A DNA stretch of 64,000 bases from Symsagittifera roscoffensis (GCF_963678635.1 NW_026971149.1:1180001-1244000); one strand, 5' to 3'; positions 23,240 to 35,839 are shown, counted from the first letter of the stretch. Numbers and translations: made by a program. Notes: a model not told the origin generated them from the sequence alone.

Positions 23240-25505
23240 AACTGGAGATCCTTTTCTTGCCGACATCCACCTCTTATAATTGCCCACTGGTGGAACCTCT
23301 TTTCAACTTTACCCTCTTTGCCTTAAAGTCCCCTTGTAGCACTGGATCAGACGCAGCTTCCATATCGGCCGTTACCTCCACTAGTTTCCTAGATGTCAAG
23401 TTGAATTGGTAAGCTGCAGTCTTCCATCTTGCCAAAACCATCAGAGGTGTCTCCTTCAGTTTCGCCTCCGACACCGCCTCCGCTGAAGGAATGCCTTCCT
23501 CCATCTCTCGCTTCATCTTCCTTGACCTTGACTCCTTGTTCGGGGCTGTAGACAAGATTATCACAGAAGCGGCTTCCTTTTCCTGGCCTTCTTCTCCTGA
23601 CTCTTACCTCCCCTGTTACTTGCCTCAAACAGCTTTTTTCCCTCTCTAGCTTTAGTTATAATAATTTTTTTAGCTATAAAAAAAGGTTTACCTCTATCAC
23701 TCCTTTTGGTCTTCAACTTGCTTCTTTCAAAATTTCTTTTCAGAGTAGCGCTGGCTTTACATGATTTGGGCTCGGTGTTTGGCCTCTTTTCCCGGATATC
23801 GATCATCTTGCTAAACAATTCCTCTCCCTCCTCATTTCCAGTCCAATTTCCATCAAGATCTGCTCTCCGAATTCCCCCACTATGACCTTTAGTTCCTCCT
23901 TGAGCTCTTTAACATCCATGTTCCGATTCACATTCTGATTGAACTCCATTAAGTGTTTTTGTCATCCTTCTTGATCCAGAGTAATCAAGAACATCGTTTC
24001 GTTTTTCTCAATGGTGTTCTTATCCTTGCTATCATTGCTCAAGAACACCATGCCCTTGTCCACTGGTTGATTCCCAAGCTGTAACTCTAGATTCTTTCGT
24101 GGAGAGCCCAAAGGTTGCGTCGCTGTATCCGCCAAATTCTCCACCACTCAAGTCCCGGAGCAATTCTTGCGTTGAGCCAGGAGTGTAACTCTGGGCACTG
24201 CTTCTTCAGCCGGGGTCGACCCCCGTGTGTATGTCATCCTCGGGGTCACTGAGAGCTTCTTCCATTCTCTACCCTTCGATCACTTCGGTTGCATGTTCTC
24301 TTTTCAAGGCATCCTCAAATCTGTTCCCCACTGGGAGATTTCTCCTTTCTCCAGGAGTGCCAAACGACAGAAATGACATCGACTGAGTTCAGCTGAATAT
24401 ACTCCATGAAAGGCACAGAAACAGAGAAAAGCACATCGAGCCTACTCAGTGAAAGGCAAATCGAGCCTACATCACTCATGCTGTAGCTCCACTTCTTTCT
24501 GTCCATAGGAAGCCAAAATTTTCCTCGTGCTGCATTTTGACTTCGTCATCAAGCCCAGGTGTCCTTGCTCCACTATTATTCGGCCGTCATCATCTATTGA
24601 AACTTTGTTCCCTGACACAGCCCTCTCAAGCACTTTGTTTACTACTCGTACATCCCAACTCGGCGGCATCGAAACCCACAGTTTCGTAGCCTCGGTCGTC
24701 CAAGATTTTATCTCAATCTCGCTCGAGTGGAAATATGCAGCAGCAGATCACCTCACAAACAAGTGTCCCAGCCTAGTGTAAACACCATTTTTTGTTGTTC
24801 AATCACTTTTCTGGTTTGCACTGACGGTACCAGCTTCGGTTTGTTCATGCTCTACGTCATCCGCCGCTCAGTGGAAAATTTCTGGAGAGTTGCCGGCAGC
24901 ACATCCCGCTCTAAAACCTTCTCTAGCTCCTTTTTCACCAAGTCAAAGGCCTCCGTCCAAGTAGGTATTCTCAAGGTTTCCCAGGCTTGTTTCTTCATGG
25001 GGTTCAGGTTCCAAAACCTGGGATAGGCCTCGATTGGTTCCTCTCGCTTTCCGCCCATCCTGCATTGTAAATAACATCAGCTAGGGATCCTTAATTTTCC
25101 CAAACAACGCCGTCTTGCTCATCTGTGTTCTCAAGTTTCCTTGCACTCACCAGCTCAGTGCCGTCCCGTCTAGAATGCTAATCAAGCTTGCATGCACTAC
25201 CAAGTGTCGGTATGCCGTTTTCAAGGAGTCCAGGAAAGCATAGGTTACTACCGGTCCATAGACGCAGTTCACCACTGCTCTCAGTCTTCTGATTATTCCT
25301 AGAGGACCCGATCGCAATGCCAAGCACAGGTCGTCAGGAGAGGCATACCTCCGTTCGGCTCCTTGACCTTATCTTTGGTCTTCGGGCTCACTTTTCCTCC
25401 CGTCAAGTGTTGGTTCTGCATCAAGAGGTACTCCACCAGAAGCGTCTTCAGTCCTGGAGCACATTTGTAAAAGTATGCTTGAAGAGCTTGGATGAGCTCT
25501 AGCAT

Positions 25506-25641
25506 TGGACGTCGGGTCCACATACTTCACTTGACGATGGAATAAGGCCAGGTTCCCATGCGGCAAGAGGGAACCTGGACGTCGGGTCCACATACTTCAC
25601 TTGACGATGGAATAAGGCCAGGTTCCCATGCGGCAAGAGGG
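25506..25641. repeat. perfect 70-bp tandem duplication
   Basis: 25506-25571 and 25576-25641 are identical, at an offset of 70 bp. Each begins TGGACGTCGGGTCCACATAC and ends CGGCAAGAGGG. It breaks the surrounding pseudogene frame (70 is not a multiple of 3). Identity without any substitution implies a very recent event or an assembly artefact. Confidence 0.9.
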
Positions 25642-27750
25642 TTCCCATGTGTCAAATATCAATCAATCCTGAGGATCTCCACACCTCTGCTGAACATAAA
25701 GGCTGCGCCCATTTTGAATATGTACCTGGGAAACACCAGATATACGGCTAATAAGTGGTTGATGGACGTACTGAAGAGTTCTTGAATGAAAAAGTCGAAT
25801 AGCTTCTTCACCGCGGAGAATACACAATTCACTTGGGTTTAAAAATTCCAAGATTTCTTGTGCCTTTTTGGTTTTCAATTTTCCCTGTGGCGAGATCTTT
25901 CCAGAAATCAAGGATGGTAGTTTTATTCGCCACGTTCACACCGTCAATTCCCTCTTCTCGGCTTGCTCAAGTTGGTTATCCATAAACTCCCACACCTGCT
26001 TTGTCATCAAAGCTGCCATTTCCTTAATTTTGTTCGTCACACTATCTAGCCTCGGCGCTAGGACTGGCCATCTTCCTACCTCTTGCGTCAGTCAATACAC
26101 CATTGACTCCAATTGCTTCTCGGCACACGCCATGTTTCTTTGACCATTTACGGGCCGCCTCGAGCTAATGGTGGAATCTACAATCAATCGTGAGCTCCAT
26201 GATCCTGCACCATAAGCTCGCGGTCAAGGGACTGATCACGTGATGATCGTCCGTTATCTCCGGCTTGAACTTGAGTTGTCTGGCGAGAATTGAAATCTCA
26301 AGACATAACACTTCATCCAATACAATCAAGAAATCTGCCAGTTCGTAGAAGCCTCTCAGGGCACGAGACACGTCCATCCAGGCTACTACCACTTCCGATT
26401 TCAGCTCAACTTTTTCGGTTGCATCTCCGGTTTGGAGCAGCCATCAGCATACGCAGTCCGCTGCTTTCCGCTATCAGCACAATACAGCATACACGGATTG
26501 AAGAGCAGGTGGCATGCTTGCGCATCCCGCTGATGAAGTGAACACCAGTCTCGTCTTTGAACCCAATATGGCTGCCATCAACTCTTGTATTTCAATCATC
26601 GAGGCGAAAAACCTCTGTATCGCCACTCAGGTCTTCTTTGGCGCGGGCCTTCCACTCATCAAGGGCTTCACTATCCTTGCTGCGGGCAGCTGGTCGTTCA
26701 TACCCGCAAACAGTAAAAATTCTGGTTCGCATGATGTCTCTGATTTCGCTGCTACAACCAGAGTCAACATCTGGTTGAGCTCTGCTACTGGCAACAAATA
26801 CACAAGAGTCTTAGGCCAAAACAGCTTCTGTGATATTCCCGCGAAACCGATCCCGCGACAATCACAACTCTTGTAGCTCCCGGGTCCGAGTGATCGTAGG
26901 CAGCCAGCGCCGTCTCCATTGTCCTCTCGAGAAGAAAGCGCCTCGTGCGCTTCCAGCCAGTCCAGACAATGGTGAATGCTCGGGTCCTTATGGGAAAGGC
27001 ATTAAGCTCTAGTTTCTCCATTAATTGCAGGCCAACTTTTCCAAGTCCAGGTTCTTTACTCTTTCTAGCTATATGGCCTTGCTCGCATCCCTCGGACCTT
27101 TCCTCAAGGATGAAGGATGTATTCTCGCTACCTTTGTCCACTGTCACGAATGAAGACATGACTGAGCTCTGCGGCGTTGAAGACTCCCTCATTCCTTCTC
27201 TAGGGATGTCGAGCCCGTTTGCCTGCTCCTGCTGCTCACTGAACTGTCTCTAGAATCAATCCTCTCTCCCAGCCTATCTTCTACTGGCCTAACTGGGCAG
27301 AAAAGAGGCCTCGGATCGTTGAAGGCCGCCCTCTTCTCGCACTGGTAACTTGTCCAATCTTCCTTGTGGTGTTGGTGGTATTTTCCTTCAGATTTCTAGT
27401 TGTAGTTTTGAGACCACGACAATCCTTGCCGGATGTTTTTCTCCAGTTGTGTGACTGCACTTCTAATACTGGGTTTTTGGGGGGTTCGCGACTGCAAACT
27501 CTCTTGTAGATCTTTGAGATGAGAAGTTCCGGCACTGACCTGGCTACCACCAGTCGAACTGGGCGTCAATTCGGGTAATTCCACATCGACCATCAGTGGT
27601 TTGACCCGGGTCAACTCTAGATCTCTCAAGTACGGGGTGGGTTCCGGAGGGGTCCACGACTCTAAATCTTTGCTCTTCTGTTCTTGAGCCACCCTATGGA
27701 GATTAAAACGGCCGCTCGTCCTAAGTTAACAGGTGGTCGTTCGAGTGAGA

Positions 27751-27905
27751 GAACCATCAGTGGTTCAATTGTTGTCCTTGCCTTTCGCTCCTTGCCACTC
27801 CCTACTTCCTGCTGCCGCCTTTGCACTCGAGCCATCAGGGGTTCAATTGGTGTCTCGCCTTTCGCTTCATGCTACACACTACTTCCTGATGCCCCCTTTT
27901 CAATC
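27751..27905. repeat. ~78-bp imperfect tandem duplication
   Basis: The segment beginning CCATCAG[TG]GGTTCAATTG is repeated at 27754 and 27832, with both copies passing through GCCTTTCGCT and ACTTCCTG. The offset of 78 bp keeps the frame. Confidence 0.7.
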
Positions 27906-27970
27906 GCATACGGGTTGAAATCACCTAGCATATCTTGTCCCCAGGAAAGTAGGATGGTGTCAATCGTGTG

Positions 27971-28784
27971 AATAAGTATCTATTCAGACGCTAAGTGGGG
28001 TAGTCGGTTGAAATTTTTTTAAAAACTGGTTATAATTTCGAATGATTTGAAAAAAAAAATGATTATATCGAGTATTGAGGAAAGTAAAATGCATCGACAA
28101 GAATATGGATAACATAGCATAGGAAGCAACGGAATGAGACACGGTGCAAGATACACCTTTTTCATAATTGAGACAAAATATGCAAGAAGTCACACATTAA
28201 CTCACGACTAAAAACAACAAAAGTGCTATTTCAAAACTTTAGTTAGAACTCCAAAATGATGATAGGAGTTCGAGAACGGTCTGCGGGGTATGAGATGAGC
28301 CGGAAACCAAACAAAAGACTCTGCTTACCAATTGAAGTTTATCTAATGAAGAAAATACTTTTTGTTTGGCATCCTTAATCTTCGAGGCTTAATGTTTATT
28401 TAATTAATGATCAAATAGCAAACGACCAACACGTAACTAGTAGAAAATAGAAATAAGTTTTTGAAATTCAAATCACTGAACCGAGTGAAATTAAGTGATG
28501 CTTGAAAATGTCTACTGCACCAAAAAGATTAACACAAGTCAGGTATTTCAAAAACCTGTGAGGATCAACGAATCTGAGAAAGTATTTTATATATCAAAAG
28601 TCGTCGACTAAATTGCAAACGCGGATCGACTCTCTCACAAACGCTTTTAAATGGCAATAATAGGGCCACTGCTGGTAGATACAAGGAGTACGTGAAAAGC
28701 ATGTCCAGGTCCATAGTCTTAAAATGTAGCCATATGATTGTCTCCAACAACAGATTTACCATATCCAGCAGGATCAGAATAAGT
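27971..28784. other. AT-rich intergenic stretch, nothing recognised
   Basis: No open frame of interest, no repeat shared with the rest of the window, no RNA gene and no terminal repeat could be supported here. Confidence 0.5.
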
Positions 28785-29225
28785 TAAGTCTCTTAGGCTT
28801 TACTCATAGAGTAATTTCAGATAAGGTACACCGTCTGTTCATCACGCTATCTTATTTTCGGCCGGATAGATTCTTGCAACTTCTTAGTCTAATACCAATC
28901 TTCATCTTACGCTTATATCTCCTAGTCTCGATAGATCTAGTGTATACTGGTTTATGCGAGTCAGTTTTTTGGAGGAGAGAGCAACTGTATTCTAAGTTTT
29001 ATTCAAATTACTCTGGTGCTGAAAATACAAATAGTTTCAGTACTTACAAATAAGTGTGAATGGTAGGGATGGAATTTGATTGGTTAGTTAAGAATATTTT
29101 ATAGAAATTGAGTATCATAATTACAACCATTTATAAATTCTGGTTTAGAACTGGTTCCACCTATCCGAGGTCTAGAGAGTTTTTAGTTTTTAAATAATTA
29201 AGGTAGTGAAGGATGGAAGCTGTTG
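28785..29225 (+). repeat. dispersed repeat, copy 1
   Basis: Aligns with 63095-63530 in the same orientation at moderate identity. Shared blocks are GCCGGATAGA, TCTTAGTCTAATACCAA, GAGAGCAACTGTA and TTTCTGGTGCTGAAA, ending in a CCATCCG-like motif. The length of ~440 bp and lack of an open frame would suit a solo LTR or a non-autonomous element; terminal repeats or target duplications were not found. Confidence 0.65.
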
Positions 29226-30700
29226 TTTTCGTTCTAAAATTATGAGCATTGGCTTTATGGAGAATGATAAAACGTTTCTGATGGTGTTTGACGGATAAAG
29301 ACCTTATTTTCAGTTGGGTCTCGTTTGTTGAGCGTAGTAGTCTTGGGAGATTGTATCAAGGTTTCTGATTGATGTAATGAAGTATCGATTTCGTTGAATT
29401 AGAAGCGAGACTGGGTGTAGCATGAAGTTTGACTTTTTCGCGTGAAGTGCCAAGTGACTAGGATCTGAACGTGTAGTGAACATCGAGATGGCCATTGGTC
29501 TGGTTGAATGGGCTCAATTTGCTGCGATGCTGAGTTGTACTTTAAATCTTTTGAGGGTAGTGATTTAGGCAGCAAATCGGGTATATTTGCCATTCCTTAG
29601 TTGGAGTGTGATTGGGTTGTCAACTTCTTAGCTGCTCGTCTTTGGGCTTTATGAAATCTATATATACTGCTTTTTTTTACATGTATAAATTTCTTTGTTG
29701 GTTTAGTTTTTAGTCATGATCTTTGATTAATGGTTATCGCAACAGCATTTTTTTAGTTCAGTTATTTTTAAGAGTTGCTCACCACGGAGAATTTCTCATC
29801 AAAAATTGACGGAGTGCTGTAATGTATGGTGTAGGCATGTACTTCGAGCGGCGTCGTTCTGGTATGTTGTGCCAGAAGTGGGTTAATCTTTTTATGGTCT
29901 CTTGTGCAGAGTCTCTTTTTGCGTTCAACTTTTTTTTCTCCTTTTTTAACTTGTTTTCTCCTTTTTGTTTTGGTTGTGTCCTTTTCTCAAAAATCAAATC
30001 GTTTGATTTGGGTTTGTCTTTCGACTTTTTTGTGTTTTATTTTTTTTTTGTGGTAAAAGTTGAAAGTGGTCTTCAAAAAATTAACTTACTCAGTTTTGAG
30101 CTGCTTTTGATCTGGTCTGGGTAGCGTGGGTTTTCTTTTCTTAGTCATGCTATTAGGTTGTAGTTTGGGACATTAGTAGGCCGCGTTGGTTAGTTCCACG
30201 AATAAATCTTTCCAATCGGGTTAAAGGAAAGTTTGAAACGTGTGAAATTTGGTTAGAGTTGTTATCAGTTAAAGTTTAAACTAGAATTCTTTATTTTAAA
30301 CAACTCTTCGTGCGCGAGCTGTGCGATTGTGGAAAGAGTTGTGGGCGAGTGAATGATTCAAAATTGTAAAGAAGCGTCTTTTAAAAGGTTAGTACTACTT
30401 TGATTTTATCTGCAATATTTCCTGAATTTACTACAATGAAATATCAATTTTACAATTTTTGGGATTTGAATGTATTAATTTTTTGCCTGTTAGAGTTCAT
30501 TCTACTGCATTGGGGAATTATCTATGAAATTACTGCTGTTTGGGGTAAGTTTTACTGCCTCTTTTTACATATACTGTGATTTGTTGAAATGAGTTTCAAA
30601 CTTATAGAAAGAAGTTTTCAACTTTTCTTTTTTTTTTTTCGTTGTTCTAGATGATTGTGAAAAAAAAGTGAAACCTTTATTAAGAATGGTTAGTTTTGGG
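29226..30700. other. T-rich spacer, nothing recognised
   Basis: The plus strand is strikingly T-rich (runs at 29925-30060 and 30625-30640). The 100-codon plus-strand frame at 29822-30124 is a by-product of T-runs (mostly Phe) and is not called as a gene. No element boundary was found. Confidence 0.45.
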
Positions 30701-30739
30701 TCTAAATTTTTAGTGTAAATATGTTTTACACATTCTTAT

Positions 30740-31212
30740 CTAATCATCAGCGACAAATCCATGGGGAAAGACGTCGTGGACGATGTCTGATGATGTTGGA
30801 AGTTCAGGTAGTAAGCGGGTGATACATTTAGTTTGAATAAGTGGCCAAAGCAGTTCAAGTGCTTCAATGATCTTGTGCTCTTCAGTTCATGGTGAGATTT
30901 CATACGGTGTGTTTTGAATGAGATTATATAGTAGAGATTCTACTTAATATTATGGATCTATTCTGGGATCGGGATTTTGACGGGCTGTAAATGTTCGTGT
31001 GGGACGATAAGTGGGCGGGAATCTTCAACGCTTAAGATTTTGGTTAATGGGCAGAATATATACATTTGTTTGGTGGGATCGTAGTTACCGATGATTCCTT
31101 GCATAATAGTATTTTTGATGCAATATGTGAAGCTTAGAAAAATTGGTGGAGTGTATTTGGAGTTAATAAATTGAATTCGGTGATGTAAGTTTCGTGATGT
31201 TGTGTTAATCAT
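30740..31212 (-). pseudogene. coding-like remnant near the gypsy cluster
   Basis: The minus-strand frame 31212-30958 (84 codons, with MYIFCPLTKIL and LIVPHEHLQPVKIP) is followed in another frame by ~45 open codons down to ~30750 (with EALELLWPLIQTK) before a stop. Orientation matches the neighbouring gypsy copies, so it could be a 3' accessory gene or env tail of that element. There is no motif to prove this. Confidence 0.25.
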
Positions 31213-31439
31213 ATAGTGGTGTTAGATGATTTTGAAAAAATAGTATGTGTGCATTTGTTTTGTGCGTAACATGATGTCGTGTGAACAGTGTTAATCACGT
31301 TTTTCCGGTTTTAGTGAATGAAAAAGTAGTAGGAAATGGTTGAATTTGTAAAAGTATGAGTCGTAGGCTTGTGCATCGCGAGTGCAGCTGAAACGACGTG
31401 GTCGTATTTTTTATTCATTCAATTTAGAGTAAGAACATA

Positions 31440-31793
31440 TCAAGATTTAATGAAAATTTTTTCGGTGAGTTGAGGGTTAGCGCTGCGGTCGTCATCTAGG
31501 AAGGTATCTTTGTTTGCTCGTACAATAGTATGATCATATTGGTCAATGGAAAATCTATTAGCTTTTGGTGCAGTGAATCTGGTGAGTTTATGTTTATAAC
31601 CGATGTTGGTGAATTGTCTTTCAGTGAGGGCTGTTGTTAAGTGGTAGACTCGAGTATGGCATAATTTGTTATTGTCGAGAGTGTTATATAGTAAAAGTGA
31701 GAGTGAGGTCCATGAGGGTGTGGGGAATAATACGTGCTCGTTAACATAATTAGATTGATCATTGTTAGGATTTGAGTGAAAATAACTATACAA
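31440..31793 (-). other. 117-codon minus-strand open frame, unrecognised
   Basis: Open from 31793 to 31440 and flanked by the minisatellite. Its first ~60 bp (31733-31790) are repeated at 32170-32227. The composition is rich in Thr, Asn and Leu, without a signal peptide or a known motif. It may be a repeat-derived frame rather than a gene. Confidence 0.2.
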
Positions 31794-31861
31794 TGTGATG
31801 TATTGTAAGAGTTGGCGAATGGTTAGTGTTTGAGCGTGCTGTAGTAGCTGTTGAAATGTTC

Positions 31862-32200
31862 TGAAACTACCCAGCTCATTTTCTAGTGATAGTATTGACT
31901 AAAGTGATAGAATGAGGTCCAAGAAAGTGTGGGGAAAAACATATTCGTTAATATAATTGTTCTTTAAGTGTTATGAAACTACCCAGTTCATTTTCTAGTG
32001 ATAGTAGTTTACTAAGGTGATAGAATGAGGTCCATAAAGTGTGGGGAACAACACATATTCATTAATATAATTGTTGTTGAAGTGTTATGAAACTACCCAG
32101 TTCATTTTCTAGTGATGGTAATTCACTCAAATGATAGAATGAGGTCAATGGAAGTTTGGGGAATAGTACGTGCTCGTTAACATAATTAGATTGATCATTG
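31862..32200. repeat. minisatellite, ~113-bp unit, three tandem copies plus a degraded fourth
   Basis: The motif TGAAACTACCCAGYTCATTT starts at 31862, 31974 and 32088, giving periods of 112-114 bp, and a degraded copy starts near 32465. Each unit continues with TGATAGAATGAGGTC and GTGTGGGGA. The sequence between 31670 and 31800 contains the second half of the same unit. Confidence 0.85.
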
Positions 32201-32229
32201 TTAGGATTTGAGTGAAAATAAGTATATTG

Positions 32230-33140
32230 TGGGAAGAATGGTAGACACAATTAGAGATGTTCTTTGGCGCTAGTATGAAGTGGACGAGTTGTGAATGATT
32301 GAACTGGTTTAGGGTTAGTAGGAAATGGACTGTAGAGGAATTTTGGTTTAAAGACTCTGTTGGCTCGGGTTTCATTGGATGATGTGGGGTTTGAGGAGTC
32401 TGATGATGTGATGGGTTGTGAGAGTTGGTGAATGGTTAGTGTGTGAGGGTGATGTAGTTACTGTTGAGGTGTTATGAAATTACCCAGTTCATTTTCTTGT
32501 TTAGTATCTACGGGGCTGTTGTTGTCCGGCAGGTCGCTTGTCAAAGGGGATTATCTGGATGTTACATCAGTGTGGGATGAGGGGGATGGAGAAAGTTCAG
32601 TTGCGGTTTGGGAGTGGAGGGGTTGAAAGGGGCGCTGAGAAAAGGTATACGGGCTTTCTTCTGAGTCGGCAAACTCGTCGGGTGTTTCGATATTGGAATT
32701 GTTGTTTTGTGAGATAGTGTTATATACAGTTGTGGTGGAGTTAGCATCTGAATCAACACTTGATGAATTGTTAGTATTGGGTGATTCAGGGTATTGGGGA
32801 AAAGCAAAAAGAGGGAGGATTGGAGTGTGGCGTTAGAGGGCGGCTGGGTGAGAAATGGAACGATCGAAGGATCCAATCTGGCGGCTCAACGTGGGCTAAA
32901 AAAAGATGATTGTTATGAGAACGCAAGTGAATGGTATGTGGTTGTTCTATAATCTAATCATACGTTTCTTCTAGATTTGGTTGCAGGGCTAGGATGTGGG
33001 TAAATGGACTTTGTGGGTAACTTTGACTTGTAGAGACGTGCTCTGCTGGGGCTAATTTTCTGAAAATCCGTGGTACTAAAGATATTGGATGGTTATTACT
33101 TATGACTTGTAATTGTGATGCACAGGTGTTGTATTTCTGG
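32230..33140. other. AT-rich stretch left of the gypsy env remnant
   Basis: A minus-strand frame at 32562-32876 (104 codons) is rich in Pro, Thr and Ser and lacks any motif. If the gypsy left copy has a 3' LTR it should lie here, but no TG...CA-bounded repeat could be paired with sequence near 50 kb. Confidence 0.35.
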
Positions 33141-33154
33141 TGTTTTGTGAATTA

Positions 33155-34607
33155 TCATATGTATTTGTTGTAGTTGATAGTTTTGTGTTCTTTTATTCGA
33201 GTGTCGAGAAGTATCTTTTGATTGAGAAAATTTCGAAAAATCCTGTAAAAAGTATGCGTGCTACACTTGCTTGTTTGTTTACTTGTGTATGTATTGCGCA
33301 GGTTTTTATAGATTCCTTTTAGTAATGAGAAGAGAAATCCGAAGAAGTTAAACATTGCATATACTATAGTTAATCTTTCTAAGATATAATAGGGCCATCC
33401 TAGAAAGGCAAGAAGTTCGTTTTTCATACTTACAAAACTAAAAACTCTTTTTGGGTGATATATCTTGACATCTGTATTTTCGCCATTTAAATAAATATAA
33501 TCTTTTATAACTTTAAAGTATCCACTGTAGTCCACTGTGCATAGATGCTTGAAAATCCTGCAGTTTTTGCAAGTTTTCCTAAGTTTTGGTCGATGGATTG
33601 TCGTTGTATGGTGTCCAATTTTGTGAGGAGTTCTTGAAATTGCTGTGTACGAATGTGGTGTTGAACGTCTGATTTAGAGTATATAACTATTGATTGTAAA
33701 TCGATATTAGGATTATCATTCTAGCGTGTACTCTTGCTACTTGAAATGTAGTACATGGGTCTTCGGAAACCAAACAAAAAATGCCCGTGTTCGCGTAGTG
33801 AGATCGCAACGTCATTGGTCATGTTTACAAGGTAGTCGTGTTCATCGATAGATTATTGTTTCATCTTTTAAATTTTGTGCGAATTGTACTCTTTCTAATT
33901 GTAATTTCCAACAAAAAACATTATTTCTCGGCGTGTTTTATTTTTAGTGTCCGCTTTGCAATTTAATGGGTTATTTATTTCGATGTGTGGTCTCCAATTT
34001 TTATCATCGAGATCTTATGTTAATCATCAATGGAAATATGCGCCGTGGAAATAATAATTTTTTCTCATTTTATATGGCCTTGATATCTTTCAAGATCGGC
34101 CTGATGTGCAGAGTATGGAAAACTTGAAAATTTATCAATTTCTGTTTGTGCCTTTATTTGTTTTTTTTGATAGGCCAAGTTCGTTTTTACAATCTGCAAG
34201 ATTAAGATGTAAAAATCTTCCTATATTGCTTTGATAGAAAGATTCGCGATCGAGTCTATTTTTATTTCCGCTTGGAACTTGAGAACAATGCACTTTTTTC
34301 TCGGAAAATTTTGCAGTGATTTTATATCCTGTTAATGTTGTATCGCGGGCTTTTGAGTAAAGTGTGGCTATTGTATTTCTTGTTTCAATTTCTTTTGGTT
34401 CGATTCACATTGAGTTACACGATTTTTTGCGTATTCGTGTAATTTTTTTTGTTCATTTTCTACACAGTCATGGTGTGTGACTGTAAACCTTGGGGCCCTG
34501 TTTGATGAGAAGTGTTGTGAAAAAATGAAAGGAGTAAGAAAAGTATTCTCAAAAAGTACATGTGTAAGATAGTCCTGTATATGGACCATAGAATGTAATA
34601 TATTCAA
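33155..34607 (-). pseudogene. env-like remnant, left gypsy copy (distal part with membrane segment)
   Basis: The upstream part (frame 34607-34368 and following broken frames) matches 40300-40900 of the right copy. The distal part has a coiled-coil-like stretch (33560-33700, QELLTKLDTIQRQ) and then, in frame 33535-33155, a hydrophobic segment (MFNFFGFLFSLLKGIY) followed by basic residues, as expected for a fusion-protein transmembrane anchor with a short tail. At 33715 the match to the right copy ends: the middle of the gene is deleted here. The assignment as env rests on position after integrase, the membrane anchor and the complementary fragment at 39373-39781. Confidence 0.45.
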
Positions 34608-35640
34608 GTGTGTTTTTGTATATCTATCGTATTGATAGATAATTTCTGTTTTGATGAATAAGGATTGCGCTGTTATATTTGGTGGAGCTAGGGTTAAAGG
34701 ATGATGAATTTAATTGTTTAATTTAACTGTGATTTCAAATTTGACTGTGAAATTATCCTTTGTAAAAATTTGCATGTTGTGTTCTTTTATATCTTTGTGA
34801 ATGTCGTGTCGATATTGTAATATGTTGGGTGCCCAATTGTGTAGTCTGTTACTATCAATTAATGGAGGAGGTGCAACGAATGTACTTCAATCTTTTTGTA
34901 GGGGTATTCTCTATATCTATGGTCTAGATTTGTGGGAAATTTCGGGATAAATCGTGTTGTTGAGGTTTGACTTATTGGGGTTGAAGGAGTGAAAGTGTTT
35001 CGGGTAGTGACAAAGATGTGTCTGATGAGTTGTCTACATGGTCATTTACTAAGCTGGGTTCTTCTTGAGTGAAAGCTTGTGTCTTCCAGTATGGGAGATG
35101 TTGTGTTGAAGTTGGCGGATTAAAAGGATTTTCACGACTTTGTTCGGAAGTAGGAACTGAACCTAAGTAATCCGATGAGATGTTTGGAGTATTTTGTTGT
35201 GAAGTAATTTGGGGGTACTACGGTTTGTACCTGTGGGGAGATCTGTAGGATTTACTTTTGGTGACGAGGGTATATTGAAATGAATTCTGGGGGTTGTTAA
35301 ATTCCTTTTTTGTCTGTTTGCCAGGTGTATTTATTATGGGTGTATTTTGGTTTTGGCTGGGGAGTCTTGTTCTGTTATGGTCTTCTTGGAGAGAGAGATA
35401 TATGTTATATATGGGTTCGTACTGTGGTTCGCTTACAGGTTCTAAAGGTTCTGATAACAGAGAGAGTCTTTCTTCAATCGTGTAAGGGTTGCCTTGAAAT
35501 GAAATGCGTGTTGATTAGTTGACTATATAGGACGATTTGTTTGACTGTTTGTTGTTGTTGCTGGAGATTTTTGGGATGTTTTAGCTGGTGGGGACTACTT
35601 TGCAGGTTGTTGATTAGGAATTTTGAAAGTTTATCGAAAC
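34608..35640 (-). pseudogene. env-proximal region, left gypsy copy, frame-broken
   Basis: Duplicate of about 40910-41735. It is Ser/Thr/Pro-rich on the minus strand and many times interrupted. Plus-strand frames at 35294-35522 are antisense. A serine/leucine-rich acidic stretch (EERLSLLSEPLEP) is shared with the right copy. Confidence 0.4.
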
Positions 35641-35647
35641 TTTTTAC

Positions 35648-35839
35648 CTAATTTCGTTGAAAACTTATGTTGATTGTAATATTCTTTGATGAAAGTGATG
35701 AAACGTTTTCTTGCTGATGAAAATATTTTTTGCCTTTCTGTATGCATTTGCATATTGTCATAAATAGAGATGTTAAGAATGTAAGAAATATCACAAAAAG
35801 AAGAAGAATGTCTTTCTTGTTGAATAGATTGCTGAACAT
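35648..35839 (-). pseudogene. short membrane-segment protein between integrase and env, left copy
   Basis: The 63-codon frame begins MFSNLFNKKDILLLFVIFL and holds one strongly hydrophobic segment of ~20 residues ending in CKCI, then basic residues. The right copy (41744-42172) is longer and open, so this version is truncated by a frameshift. Its function is unknown; it could be a separate small membrane protein or the start of the env precursor. Confidence 0.4.

Larger units (their letters stand above)
23240..27970 (-). pseudogene. large frame-broken minus-strand pseudogene, family unrecognised
   Basis: This block is visibly GC-richer than its flanks. On the minus strand it gives a succession of open pieces separated by single stops and shifts: 27396-27692 (Pro/Thr/Ser-rich, probably disordered), 26785-27192, 26165-26392, 25663-25911, 24852-25058 (EAYPRFWNLNPMKK), 24472-24669 (WDVRVVNKVLERA), 23561-23818 (strongly basic, Lys/Arg-rich) and 23274-23564. 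Composition and ordering suggest one or two former proteins of more than 1,000 residues, perhaps the structural gene of an unknown element. No RT, integrase, protease or zinc knuckle is visible. Plus-strand frames here are antisense. Confidence 0.4.

Noticed and set aside
29822-30124. 100-codon plus-strand protein
   Set aside because: Phe-rich product of T-runs; no other evidence.
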